Source: a virus. From it: 64,000 bases of DNA. Both the position numbers and the translations under genes were made by a program. Numbering within the stretch: the first letter of the stretch is position 1; every line of letters starts with the position of its first letter. Shown piece after piece: positions 1 to 7,418 of this stretch. A model generated the notes under the pieces. It did not search any database and had not been told where the DNA came from. It saw nothing but the letters and a program-made list of their open reading frames with translations. The stretch covers positions 23,021 to 87,020 of IMG/VR virus record IMGVR_UViG_3300032173_000003. One strand, 5' to 3'.

Positions 1-405
1 GACCATCTGCTTTTTGTTAGGGTTGTGGATGGTAGCCACATAGACCCGACCTTTCTGGGCACGAGCGGAGACGGCTTTGTTGCGGTAAAAGGCAAAGGTT
101 TTCTTTGTGGTAGAGGGCGCTTTGGCCACCACCGCTGCGAACTCGGCAGCTTTGACCTTAGCTTTGACCAGTTCGGTAACTCGCTTCAACTCCAGGGCAG
201 CAGCAGCCACTTCGGGGAACTGGGAGAAGTCAAAGACTTCCTGCTCCTTGACCTGAACGTAACCGTAGAGGGTCTCCACCTTCTTGAGGTTCTGAGTTTC
301 CATCTGGGCACCGATCTGGTCCCGCAGAGTTTCCTTCTGGGTGGTTAGGGTAGCGATCCGCTCTTCCAGGGAGCTGAGACGACGGACCTGGGTATCGAAG
401 TTCAT
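1..405 (-). CDS. Hypothetical protein, 3' end outside window
   Basis: An ATG at 405 opens a frame that stays open to the window edge (135 codons seen), so the C-terminus is missing. Residues about 5-45 are rich in L, E, K and R with a heptad-like pattern, suggesting a coiled coil; the next part is rich in K, A and V. No catalytic motif or family is recognised. A near-consensus promoter lies 25-54 nt upstream, so it is transcribed independently of the HAD phosphatase gene behind it. Confidence 0.6.
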   Translation of the reverse strand, partial: MNFDTQVRRLSSLEERIATLTTQKETLRDQIGAQMETQNLKKVETLYGYVQVKEQEVFDFSQFPEVAAAALELKRVTELVKAKVKAAEFAAVVAKAPSTTKKTFAFYRNKAVSARAQKGRVYVATIHNPNKKQMV

Positions 406-429
406 TGGGGTGTCGTGTTGACTGAACCT

Positions 430-459
430 ATTGTAAACCATGGTTCCTGCCGGTGTCAA
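430..459 (-). promoter_or_regulatory. Housekeeping-type promoter
   Basis: Minus strand: TTGACA, 18-nt spacer, TACAAT; ends 25 nt before the ATG at 405. Confidence 0.75.
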
Positions 460-491
460 TACCCTTGTCCCTGTGTCTTGATTTCCTGTCT

Positions 492-896
492 CTACTGCTT
501 TACTCGGATACAGGAAACACCTGTCTCTTTTTCCACAGCCTTGCAGTTTTCCTCCTTATCGTCATACATTACGATGTTGTCTCCGTAGTTTTTTCTAAGG
601 ATGTTAATCTGTTCGACTTTGACTTCAGGGTCAGGGCGCGAGTCTCCGTGGCCACGCATTAGAACGTGCTTGGGTTTGAGGCCCATCTTCTTCAACCAAG
701 TTTCCGTAAGCTTCCTTGACTTTTCGTCACGAGCCGTAGTTATTACGACGGTACCTTCTGAGGGGCGTTGAAAGAACAGGGCCAGATTAAGAATCTTGTC
801 GTTAGGCTCCAAGTCTAAAATGTCCACTCCGGGTTGATTGATTTTGGTCAACGTTTTGTCAACGTCAAAAGCATAGACGGTAGGACTTTTCGCCAT
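492..896 (-). CDS. HAD phosphatase, like the T4 Pnkp (PseT) 3'-phosphatase domain
   Basis: 134 residues. The HAD nucleophile motif DVDKT is at residues 11-15 (both Asp present), motif II lies in VITTARDEKSRK near 50, and an acidic motif YDDKEEN lies near 115. The stretch LMRGHGDSRPDPEVK near 80-95 resembles the C-terminal 3'-phosphatase domain of T4 polynucleotide kinase, which removes 3'-phosphates and 2',3'-cyclic phosphates from RNA. The kinase half is missing here but is encoded separately at 2298-2753. I infer a split Pnkp that heals RNA ends. A general HAD hydrolase is the alternative. Confidence 0.75.
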   Translation of the reverse strand: MAKSPTVYAFDVDKTLTKINQPGVDILDLEPNDKILNLALFFQRPSEGTVVITTARDEKSRKLTETWLKKMGLKPKHVLMRGHGDSRPDPEVKVEQINILRKNYGDNIVMYDDKEENCKAVEKETGVSCIRVKQ

Positions 897-939
897 GGTG
901 ACCGGGGGTATGAGGATGTAAGTAAGTTTACCCGTATAC

Positions 940-1194
940 TCAAACTAGCTTAGCCTGAAGCTTGTCCAACTGTTGGAGCAAGTCATTCATCTTTTTTGCT
1001 TCTGCAACAGCGTGGTCAAGTTGATTGCGGGTCACATATGTAGTAACAATTTGACTTTGAGTGGAGCGATAGGTGCCAGCAAAGGACTCTACGCACTGGG
1101 ATAAAATTAGCCAATCGTTGTTGGATAGGTTAACAGAACGAAAAATTTCTTCGGCCTCATCAGATTGAGGCACATTGACTACGATGGAACTCAT
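940..1194 (-). CDS. Hypothetical protein
   Basis: 84 residues, last gene of a four-gene string behind the PPP phosphatase; its ATG overlaps the previous stop by 4 nt (ATGA), so translation is probably coupled. The C-terminal third (A, E, K, L rich) reads as a helix or short coiled coil. Family not recognised. Confidence 0.6.
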   Translation of the reverse strand: MSSIVVNVPQSDEAEEIFRSVNLSNNDWLILSQCVESFAGTYRSTQSQIVTTYVTRNQLDHAVAEAKKMNDLLQQLDKLQAKLV

Positions 1195-1436
1195 GTTGAA
1201 GCGTCAGATAGGTACTGTTTATGAAGCTGATTCAGAAAAAGGAACCCTTTATACTTGGCAAACACTTCTACAGGGTGCCAGTTATTAAAGTACCTAGATG
1301 ACAAATACCACCTACCATCCTGAGACTTATAAACCTTGCCGCAGATTTTCCGGGTTTTTAGATCTTTGTATAAGACAAAGGAAGGAAGGTTAGTTTCAAT
1401 GTACAGTGGGGACAAGTAAACAGCAGGTTCGTTCAT
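1191..1436 (-). CDS. Hypothetical protein, aromatic-rich
   Basis: 81 residues, rich in Y, W and F, with a central motif SQDGRWYLSSRYFNNW. Overlaps both neighbours by 4 nt (ATGA at 1433-1436 and 1191-1194), so it belongs to the PPP phosphatase operon. Family not recognised. Confidence 0.6.
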   Translation of the reverse strand: MNEPAVYLSPLYIETNLPSFVLYKDLKTRKICGKVYKSQDGRWYLSSRYFNNWHPVEVFAKYKGFLFLNQLHKQYLSDAST

Positions 1437-1564
1437 AGTTCTTTATAAGAAAGTTTCAAACCGAGAAAAATAAACCCCAGAGCAAAATCTACTGAGGGGT
1501 TATAGGAATGGTCAAGTAACCAAGACCCAATACCAAAAATAAAGAAGAAGGTGGGAATCCACAT
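1433..1564 (-). CDS. Small membrane protein
   Basis: I place the start at the ATG at 1564, two nt after the TGA of the phosphatase gene, rather than at an upstream in-frame ATG that would overlap that gene by 58 nt. The 43-residue product has two hydrophobic stretches (PTFFFIFGIGSWL and FALGFIFLGLKL) joined by a polar loop, so a two-helix inner-membrane peptide is likely. No family recognised. Confidence 0.55.
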   Translation of the reverse strand: MWIPTFFFIFGIGSWLLDHSYNPSVDFALGFIFLGLKLSYKEL

Positions 1565-1565
1565 A

Positions 1566-2273
1566 TCAACGGTAAAGGGGATTAGCTGGCTTGACAATTT
1601 GATGGTAAGTGTCTTGGGTGGCATTATAAGTGGTCAGGATGCCGGTGTAAAAGGCACCAGTATCAATACCTACTCGTTGATTGCCCACATCGGGCAAATT
1701 TTCTTGGATCGAGTGACCGTGAACAACTTTTTTAATGGTGTTGGTCCACTTATCAAGTTTGGGACCCAGTGTAAGGAAAGGTTCACGAATCCATACCAGT
1801 TTGTCTAGACCCGTATCATTCAGGGTAACCTGCGGGTCAACCCCCGGTACAACGCCAGCGTGGACGAACATAGTGTCGCCAACCGTAATCATTGCGGGCA
1901 GGCTATGTAGCCAACCTAGGTGGTTCCGGCTCATGTCAAGGATTTTTTCAATATTACCACCGTTGCCAATCCAGTCGGTCATTGAATACCTGTCGGTCTC
2001 TAGCATAGCATCAATGAACAATTGTTCATGGTTGCCCCTAACCATGCTAAAGCTTTCCAGTCCCCAAGCCTCAGGGTCATCTAGAAGGGTTTTGATACGG
2101 TCAAGGACGTCCATATCTTCCCCACCCCTGTCGATTACGTCGCCCAGCAGAATAACTCTGGCACCCGACCCTTTGACCCACTCAAGAAATCCGTCAAGGA
2201 TATCGTAACGTGCGTGGATATCGCCAACAGCAATAACATCGCCGGGATTTATTTTTTCTGTAAAGTTAATCAT
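1566..2273 (-). CDS. PPP-family metallophosphatase (calcineurin-like)
   Basis: 235 residues with the full PPP signature in order: GDIHARYD (17-24), GDVIDRG (44-50), RGNHE (about 79), HAGV (about 136) and HGHS (about 185), the residues that hold two metal ions. Closest in style to phage lambda protein phosphatase and bacterial bis-tetraphosphatase (ApaH-like) enzymes, which remove phosphate from Ser/Thr proteins or cut dinucleoside polyphosphates; sequence alone does not choose between them. First gene of a four-gene operon with its own promoter at 2312-2341. ATG at 2273 follows an AGGAGGTGG ribosome site. Confidence 0.9.
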   Translation of the reverse strand: MINFTEKINPGDVIAVGDIHARYDILDGFLEWVKGSGARVILLGDVIDRGGEDMDVLDRIKTLLDDPEAWGLESFSMVRGNHEQLFIDAMLETDRYSMTDWIGNGGNIEKILDMSRNHLGWLHSLPAMITVGDTMFVHAGVVPGVDPQVTLNDTGLDKLVWIREPFLTLGPKLDKWTNTIKKVVHGHSIQENLPDVGNQRVGIDTGAFYTGILTTYNATQDTYHQIVKPANPLYR

Positions 2274-2297
2274 TTAGTCCACCTCCTGGGTCAGACT

Positions 2298-2753
2298 TCA
2301 GTTATGTATGTATTGTACCACGGAAAAACCTTCCTTGTCAACCCCCCTCAAGGATGCCAGTAAGCTCTGGAACATCTTGTTGATAACATGCTCTGGGACT
2401 TGACGGGAACGGGCAGCGTTGCGGGATAGGCAGTCTGCTAGCGGGGTGTTGACTATCACAGCTTCCACCTCGGAATACCCGTAGCTTTGAAGCAAGGTCA
2501 GGGCGTCTCTCCGGTAGCTAGCGCGATAGTGAGTACCGTCCATGATAATGGTGCGGCCTACGTTCTCTTCCAAGGTTTCAACGATTTTGTCATGGATCTC
2601 CACCCAGTTGCCCTGAATGTTGGCATCACCGTAGAGTTGCTCACGGATGGTATCGCCGCAGATTACTACAGCACCTGGGTGCTCGGCTTTCAGTTTTTCA
2701 GAATGGGTTGATTTGCCGGAGCCTGGCGCCCCAACCATTACAAATGCTTTCAT
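2298..2753 (-). CDS. Polynucleotide 5'-kinase-like P-loop protein
   Basis: 151 residues from the ATG at 2753; an ATG 39 nt upstream is unlikely because it would overlap the previous gene by 29 nt. Walker A is GAPGSGKST (residues 6-14). An ICGDTIREQL segment and DGTHYR near 90-95 match the 5'-kinase domain of T4 polynucleotide kinase and its AAA_33 relatives, as does the Arg-rich lid (SRNAARSRQVPE). T4 Pnkp phosphorylates 5'-OH RNA ends before ligation. Together with the separate HAD phosphatase (492-896) and two RNA ligases in this window it would complete a Pnkp/ligase repair route. A small-molecule kinase is an alternative. Confidence 0.8.
   Translation of the reverse strand: MKAFVMVGAPGSGKSTHSEKLKAEHPGAVVICGDTIREQLYGDANIQGNWVEIHDKIVETLEENVGRTIIMDGTHYRASYRRDALTLLQSYGYSEVEAVIVNTPLADCLSRNAARSRQVPEHVINKMFQSLLASLRGVDKEGFSVVQYIHN
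2312..2341 (-). promoter_or_regulatory. Promoter of the PPP phosphatase operon
   Basis: Minus strand: TTGACA, 18-nt spacer, TACAAT. It lies inside the 3' end of the kinase gene. Confidence 0.75.
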
Positions 2754-2763
2754 TGTTCTTGTT

Positions 2764-3009
2764 TCAATAAAGACCGGGCCACGGGGCCTCAACTATACTA
2801 GCATCCTTGGTCAAGTACTTCACAGTTTCCGGGTAAACTTGGCAGACTACCCAGAAGATGCAAAATCTGTTAGATGCCCTTGTCACATCCTTCACAAGCC
2901 AGCCGCTTTGCTTAGCAAAAGAGATGGCATCTTTTTTAAGGGCAAAAGTTGCCAAACCTTGCTCACGCAAGCTGGTTCCGGCTTTGCCCCTATGGTCGAG
3001 ATCGCGCAT
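2764..3009 (-). CDS. Hypothetical protein
   Basis: 81 residues from the ATG at 3009. Two earlier in-frame ATGs (3054, 3048) are doubtful: the first is part of a TGCTACAATG element that looks like a -10 box. Contains DLDHRGKAG and a W-rich C-terminus. Lies upstream of the kinase gene with a 10-nt gap. Not recognised. Confidence 0.5.
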   Translation of the reverse strand: MRDLDHRGKAGTSLREQGLATFALKKDAISFAKQSGWLVKDVTRASNRFCIFWVVCQVYPETVKYLTKDASIVEAPWPGLY

Positions 3010-3072
3010 ATTGAGAAAGGGATGGTGCAGGGTAGCCCCTGCTCTCATCCCCATTGTAGCACGGTTAGGCCG

Positions 3073-3303
3073 TCAGTATCCAGCGTTCAGAAAGAACTGA
3101 TACTTGTCTAACCAATTGACTAACGGGTTAGAGTCTTGTATGACATCATCACTTTGATTGACAAAGTTTTTGACAACCCAAATAATTTCTCTGAACTCTT
3201 GGTTACTCCAACACGGTTCCTTAAGTGGCACTTCTAAGTTAGGAGTTTTTTGCAAGAGAAGGTAAAGTTCTCTCTGTAGTGCCAAAAGCCTACCAGAGTT
3301 CAT
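3073..3303 (-). CDS. Hypothetical protein
   Basis: 76 residues, mostly helical, with LALQRELYLLLQK near the start and FREIIWVVKNFVNQ in the middle. Stands alone between two short gaps. Not recognised. Confidence 0.55.
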   Translation of the reverse strand: MNSGRLLALQRELYLLLQKTPNLEVPLKEPCWSNQEFREIIWVVKNFVNQSDDVIQDSNPLVNWLDKYQFFLNAGY

Positions 3304-3342
3304 GGTCCCTAAACTAAAGGTTGAAAGGTTTTACCCCCCCCC

Positions 3343-3615
3343 TTAGGCATCGACCGGCAGCGGGCCACCCGCAGCAACCGCACCTTCAACACCTTCAACA
3401 CCCTCAGGGTCAAGGTCAAGGTCGGTAATGTACAAGTCAAGCAAGTCACGGTAGCCAGCATCTACTACGGACTTGGCGAGGTCTTCAACGCTAAGTTCGT
3501 TAACGGCTGCGGTTACGGCTTCACCGTAGACCCTAACCAATTCACGAATAGGTGCGTTTGAGATTACTCTAGATACAAGAACATCAGTCAGTTCTTCTCT
3601 TTTTTCGATTTTCAT
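3343..3615 (-). CDS. Hypothetical acidic protein
   Basis: 90 residues; helical N-terminal two thirds, then an acidic low-complexity tail with repeats of DLDLDPEGVEGVEG. No family recognised. Next gene upstream is tRNA-Ser(CGA). Confidence 0.55.
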   Translation of the reverse strand: MKIEKREELTDVLVSRVISNAPIRELVRVYGEAVTAAVNELSVEDLAKSVVDAGYRDLLDLYITDLDLDPEGVEGVEGAVAAGGPLPVDA

Positions 3616-3676
3616 AGTTTTTTGTCAATGAGTGATAACGGCCCCTAGAGATTACTATAGGTTAGGGTACCGTAAC

Positions 3677-3766
3677 GGAAAAGGGGGGGATTTGAACCCC
3701 CGGAGGCACCTTTAGTACCTCGGCGGTTTTCGAAACCGCTGCTTTAAGCCTCTCAGCCACCTTTCC
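3677..3766 (-). tRNA. tRNA-Ser (CGA)
   Basis: Acceptor GGAAAGG, 5-bp anticodon stem GCGGT/ACCGC with loop TTCGAAA (anticodon CGA), long variable arm, T-arm GGGGG-TTCAAAT. The first 55 nt are also the 3' end of the glycosyltransferase frame. Confidence 0.95.
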
Positions 3767-4539
3767 AAGTGTCTAATAATTGGGAGTGAAATCAACAGGC
3801 CCGATGACGACAGTTGTTCAACGGGCTCACTAGTTCCAAACGTAGGGGTAATTCGTCCTTTCCAGTTGAGGCCGAGTCCTGGTTGGCTTTCCAGGTGAAT
3901 GACAACAATTTCCGGTAGCAGTTCTCTTCTCTCTCTGGACCATTTTTTACAATGGAGTACGTCTGTACGGTCGGCAAACCCGTGTTTATCCGGGTAACGA
4001 AATACACCTGAACTTTTTGGGTTCCATAGTTGGAAATACCCAATAGGCTCATATCCGCCTAGTGGAGTCTTATACTCTGCAATACGTACTCCAACGGGGA
4101 ATTTAGTCAGATGAATAAATATCCAAGAATCTTGAATTGGGGTGGGGCAGTTTACAAACTTTTGCCACTCCTCAAAACTAGGGCACATTAGGCGGTCTGC
4201 CCCATATATTTTCTTACCACGTAAAGGTAAGGACTCTAGAATAGACCTTGTTTGCGGGGGGAGGTAAATGTCAGCATCTAGATGAATCACCCAACCATCT
4301 AAACTAAGGTTTTTCAGCCCCTTATTAATGCCTTTACCTTTGTTGAAGACGTCGCCACCCTCGTAAAAGGCGTCTGTCTGAACACACTCCACATTGTAGT
4401 ATTCGCACAATGCCTTTGTACGTCTATCTTCAAGGTCTGTAACAACTACCAGTCTGTCAAACTGATTTCGTGTACTTGGCAAAGTATGGGCCAAAAAGTC
4501 TGAATAATTGACGCATACTATAACAGCTTCTAGCTTCAT
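3712..4539 (-). CDS. GT-A fold glycosyltransferase (family 2-like)
   Basis: 275 residues. The N-terminus alternates hydrophobic strands and helices as in nucleotide-sugar GT-A enzymes, and HLDADIYLP near residue 90 supplies the DxD-type metal site. Such enzymes modify DNA bases, LPS or phage proteins; no clue to the acceptor is visible. Its stop lies inside the tRNA-Ser gene downstream, so the last 18 residues (basic, ending RKPPRY) are encoded by tRNA sequence. Either the real C-terminus was replaced when the tRNA came to lie there or the two genes overlap naturally. Confidence 0.75.
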   Translation of the reverse strand: MKLEAVIVCVNYSDFLAHTLPSTRNQFDRLVVVTDLEDRRTKALCEYYNVECVQTDAFYEGGDVFNKGKGINKGLKNLSLDGWVIHLDADIYLPPQTRSILESLPLRGKKIYGADRLMCPSFEEWQKFVNCPTPIQDSWIFIHLTKFPVGVRIAEYKTPLGGYEPIGYFQLWNPKSSGVFRYPDKHGFADRTDVLHCKKWSRERRELLPEIVVIHLESQPGLGLNWKGRITPTFGTSEPVEQLSSSGLLISLPIIRHLERWLRGLKQRFRKPPRY

Positions 4540-4542
4540 TAG

Positions 4543-4722
4543 TTAATGTGCCTTTGAATTTTTTCTTCCTTTGTGGTACTCTAGTTTAATCCAGCTTAGT
4601 AAAGCCTGTGTATTTGCGACTTTTGCCGAATCTACCTCACAGTTTTTACCCTTCAATACACCGAGGTAATGATCTAGAGCTTCAATAGCAAGTTCGTGGT
4701 CTTGTAGAGAAATGAGAGACAT
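4543..4722 (-). CDS. Hypothetical small helical protein
   Basis: 59 residues starting at an ATG that overlaps the previous stop as TGATG; an ATG 15 nt earlier is also possible. Predominantly helical (HELAIEALDHYLGVLKG). Sits 3 nt before the glycosyltransferase gene. Not recognised. Confidence 0.5.
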   Translation of the reverse strand: MSLISLQDHELAIEALDHYLGVLKGKNCEVDSAKVANTQALLSWIKLEYHKGRKNSKAH

Positions 4723-4877
4723 CAGGGTGCATTCCATAGTGGGCGTGGAGCTAGCTTAGCCTTTTCAATTTTTACCCCCTCTACCTCCCTTTGTGCCGTC
4801 GCCAATTTCCTGGGACTCATCTGAGCTTCCCACTCTTTAGCCAAATCGCTCATGTCAATGTTGGATAGGTTTTTCAT
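4722..4877 (-). CDS. Hypothetical small basic protein
   Basis: 51 residues from the ATG at 4877; the longer frame begins inside tRNA-Arg and is not believable. Composition K/E/A with one predicted helix. Function unknown. Confidence 0.45.
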   Translation of the reverse strand: MKNLSNIDMSDLAKEWEAQMSPRKLATAQREVEGVKIEKAKLAPRPLWNAP

Positions 4878-4924
4878 TTTGGACAGGGGATTAAGGTTTT
4901 GGCCAAAGGGTAAACCCGTGGCAA

Positions 4925-4997
4925 TGCTCCTTGCGAGGATCGAACTTGCCTTAGGCGAATTAGGAGTTCGCTGCATTCGCCAGATTGCTAAAGGAGC
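4925..4997 (-). tRNA. tRNA-Arg (CCT)
   Basis: Acceptor GCTCCTT/AAGGAGC, anticodon stem GCGAA/TTCGC with loop CTCCTAA. Starts about 10 nt after the promoter at 5007-5034. Confidence 0.95.
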
Positions 4998-5006
4998 TTT
5001 GACCCT

Positions 5007-5034
5007 ATTATAGCATCTCTCCGGGGAAGGTCAA
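5007..5034 (-). promoter_or_regulatory. Promoter of tRNA-Arg (CCT)
   Basis: Minus strand: TTGACC, 16 nt, TATAAT preceded by TGC. The -35 box overlaps the TGA of the next gene. Confidence 0.85.
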
Positions 5035-6416
5035 CCCTCTTTCCAACCTCCCGGAACATTGACCCTTCTTTTTTGAGAGACTTCATTTTTGAGCCTAACT
5101 GCCCATACTGACCCTTCCTTTGAGATGGGGTTTTCTACGTCACAAAAAGATACAGGCCATACATCGAAGCGGTCTTTTAGCCGTTTAATCAGCTGGTAGA
5201 ACTCAGTGTCTGCTTCCGAGTTTGGTCCTAGCCTTGGCACTTGGATTTCCAAAGACCCAAAGAATCTGCCCATGCCTACATCGTAAGTTTCCAGAATCTT
5301 GCCATATGCTTTTCCACTTACAATATCATCTTCGGTCAGCTCCAAGAGACCTTCAATCATCTCTTTTGTGGGGGCTTTCCTGACATTTTCATCCTTGGAC
5401 GAGCGGCTAAATATAGAGTTATCAACAATGCGGTAGAATCTATTTAGATTGGCCAGCAAAGACTGCTTGTGCTCCCGAACCTTCCTTTGAACCTTCCTAA
5501 TGGTGTTACCTTTAAGCGGATTATAACCAACGATTTTGCAGAAGTACAGGTCTTCATAACTTTGGCCCTTCCTTAGGGTTTGAATCTCATTTGTTGCACA
5601 AGCGAGTAAGACTTGAAGTTCCCGTGAGCTGATTCCGTTAAACCCGCTAGGAAGGTTAGTAAGAACATAATCGGCAGCGGCTATCCAACCGAAATACGCA
5701 CGAGAGTAGTCACCCACCACTATCACATTGTCTGTATATGCCGTGTCATTGGGGTACTTTTCTAACCATTCTAGTCCAGGTAAGTACCGGGGGGCATGTT
5801 GATTGCTAGAGTAGGAAACTTTAAACTCAGGGATTAACTTAGCTACTTCTTCTTCAGTTTTTCTCTCTACAAGGGTAGGATCTAAGGGTTCTGAATGTCC
5901 GAGCAGATAGTACAAGTCCGGGGTAATAACATCCAGTGTCTCAGTCAGGAGCTTTAGGTCTTTCTTTCTCGATTCATACTCCTTCTGTTTAGTATTGTTT
6001 GATAGTGCCTCTAGCAGTTCTTCCCATTGCCCCTGAGTAATGGAGTCAACAAAATGCCAAAACTCTGACACCTTCCCCCAGTTTTCACCGAGGATTTTTT
6101 CAGGTTCGTTAAGTACGATGGCCGGACTCTGACTCGAAAGGTCATTAAACCTTCGCAGAAGAATGGAGTGAATCACACTTATTCCTAGGGTCTTGGCTGT
6201 AACTTCGTCAAGATTTAAGCCTGAGTTGCCGTACGTTAACCCTTTCCAAAAAGCTTGAAAGTCCATCACCCCCATACCCTTGGAAATCATAATCGCTTCA
6301 CTCTGGGCACAGGGGCTGAGACCGTTTTCCTCTCTCACCAGTTCGTATCCTTTGCCGGGCATACCCTCAAGCTGAGACCATTTTTTCGTGAGTTCTTTAA
6401 TTAGTGAAGTGTTCAT
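5031..6416 (-). CDS. Hypothetical protein, 461 aa
   Basis: A long frame with normal composition and no frameshift. Hydrophilic, mixed alpha/beta, no signal peptide or membrane segment. I see no Walker, nuclease or protease motif; a segment VVGDYSRAYFGWIAAADYVL near 235-255 is the most distinctive. No family recognised. Flanked by tRNA genes on both sides. Confidence 0.7.
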   Translation of the reverse strand: MNTSLIKELTKKWSQLEGMPGKGYELVREENGLSPCAQSEAIMISKGMGVMDFQAFWKGLTYGNSGLNLDEVTAKTLGISVIHSILLRRFNDLSSQSPAIVLNEPEKILGENWGKVSEFWHFVDSITQGQWEELLEALSNNTKQKEYESRKKDLKLLTETLDVITPDLYYLLGHSEPLDPTLVERKTEEEVAKLIPEFKVSYSSNQHAPRYLPGLEWLEKYPNDTAYTDNVIVVGDYSRAYFGWIAAADYVLTNLPSGFNGISSRELQVLLACATNEIQTLRKGQSYEDLYFCKIVGYNPLKGNTIRKVQRKVREHKQSLLANLNRFYRIVDNSIFSRSSKDENVRKAPTKEMIEGLLELTEDDIVSGKAYGKILETYDVGMGRFFGSLEIQVPRLGPNSEADTEFYQLIKRLKDRFDVWPVSFCDVENPISKEGSVWAVRLKNEVSQKRRVNVPGGWKEG

Positions 6417-6445
6417 TTTGTGAGTTTACTTGTTGTCGGTTAAAT

Positions 6446-6533
6446 AGGCGTGTAGGGAGTCGAACCCTAACTAGCCGGTAATCTGCCGGAGTGGTCTTCA
6501 TAAGGGACCCTGTGCTACCGTACACCACACGCC
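6446..6533 (-). tRNA. Leu-like tRNA with apparent anticodon TAT
   Basis: Acceptor GGCGTGT/ACACGCC, T-arm TAGGG-TTCGACT, long variable arm (CCGG hairpin) and a D-arm resembling the Leu tRNAs at 47309 and 54769. The anticodon arm is GGTCC-CTTATGA-AGACC with a C-A mismatch at the top; read this way the anticodon is TAT (codon AUA), which does not fit a Leu body. The identity is unresolved. Confidence 0.7.
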
Positions 6534-6585
6534 CAAGAAAAAGAGTCAGTAGACTCTTTAGCACAAGTAGTTTACCCTGGGGGAG

Positions 6586-6738
6586 TCAAGCTGCGGCAGA
6601 TGCCACAGGTTGGTACTCGTTGAGAGCTTGATTTACTTCTACTGAGGTTTCCGCCTTATAGAGATTAAGCAGGAGGTAGGACGCTGCGGGGTCCTTTTCA
6701 GGGAGTTTAGCAAGCAGAGTAGCAATAGACTTTGCCAT
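6586..6738 (-). CDS. Hypothetical small protein
   Basis: 50 residues from the ATG at 6738 (MAKSIATLLAKLPEKDP). Helical with an Ala-rich tail. Lies alone between two tRNA genes. Not recognised. Confidence 0.45.
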   Translation of the reverse strand: MAKSIATLLAKLPEKDPAASYLLLNLYKAETSVEVNQALNEYQPVASAAA

Positions 6739-6784
6739 TTTGTTTGAGGTGTTTGTCGTTGGGATTTGGCTGCTTAGCAACCAA

Positions 6785-6858
6785 CGACCCCTGATGGATT
6801 CGAACCATCGACCGACCGCTTAGAAGGCGGTTGCTCTAGTCCACTGAGCTAAGGGGCC
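6785..6858 (-). tRNA. tRNA-Arg (TCT)
   Basis: Acceptor GGCCCCT/AGGGGTC, anticodon stem ACCGC/GCGGT with loop CTTCTAA. Confidence 0.95.
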
Positions 6859-6892
6859 TTGTTTGAGGGGTGTGCGCCCCTCCCTCCCTATT

Positions 6893-7168
6893 TTAGGAAG
6901 CACTGACCAGTCTGTAAACGTTTCCCAGCTTAGCCCGCATTGTGGGCTCCAGGATGGCATAGTTGGGGTCCTTTAGGGCCTTGTCTACCGAAGGTTGGTC
7001 CTTCCAAAAGATCAGGATGGTAATTTGACCAGCAGGGTACCTGACATACTGTTTATTGATGTAGCCCGGTTGTCTTTGCAACCACGATGTCCAAACCTCT
7101 TCATCAGCGGATATAAAGGTTTCAACCAACTCAGGGGCAACTTGGAAATGCAATCTTTCAATCTTCAT
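6893..7168 (-). CDS. TIGR03792-like ferredoxin-fold (ABM-type) protein
   Basis: About 91 residues from the ATG at 7168. The pattern IERLHFQVAPELVETFISAD, then EEVWTSWLQRQPGYINK and ILIFWKD, fits the small dimeric alpha/beta-barrel family TIGR03792, which I know from cyanobacteria. Enzymatic role of that family is unknown. Overlaps the zinc-binding gene upstream by 11 nt. Possibly a host-derived gene. Confidence 0.65.
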   Translation of the reverse strand: MKIERLHFQVAPELVETFISADEEVWTSWLQRQPGYINKQYVRYPAGQITILIFWKDQPSVDKALKDPNYAILEPTMRAKLGNVYRLVSAS

Positions 7169-7418
7169 TGGGCTCACCAGTCCACTCTTCCCACTTGTCG
7201 ATTGGGCAACGCATGTTTGCGAAAGATGCCTTTATCCCAAGTATGCATAAACATATGTCACACTGGTCTGTATTTTCCATGTAATGGTTACATTCATGGC
7301 AAATGTCTAACCTGTTTTTTCGTATTGACCTTGGGGCCAGTTTAGGGTTTTCTAGCACTCTCTTTGCGCTATCTCGGAGGGAGTCGCCAAAGGAACGTCT
7401 ACAACAGTCTTCAGCCAT
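7158..7418 (-). CDS. Small Cys-rich (zinc ribbon-like) protein
   Basis: 86 residues from the ATG at 7418. CHEC and CDICLC clusters with a later Cys (MRCPIDKW) could bind one zinc. Similar short zinc-ribbon proteins are common in phages; function unknown. Overlaps the endonuclease gene by 8 nt and the next gene by 11 nt. Confidence 0.6.
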   Translation of the reverse strand: MAEDCCRRSFGDSLRDSAKRVLENPKLAPRSIRKNRLDICHECNHYMENTDQCDICLCILGIKASFANMRCPIDKWEEWTGEPNED

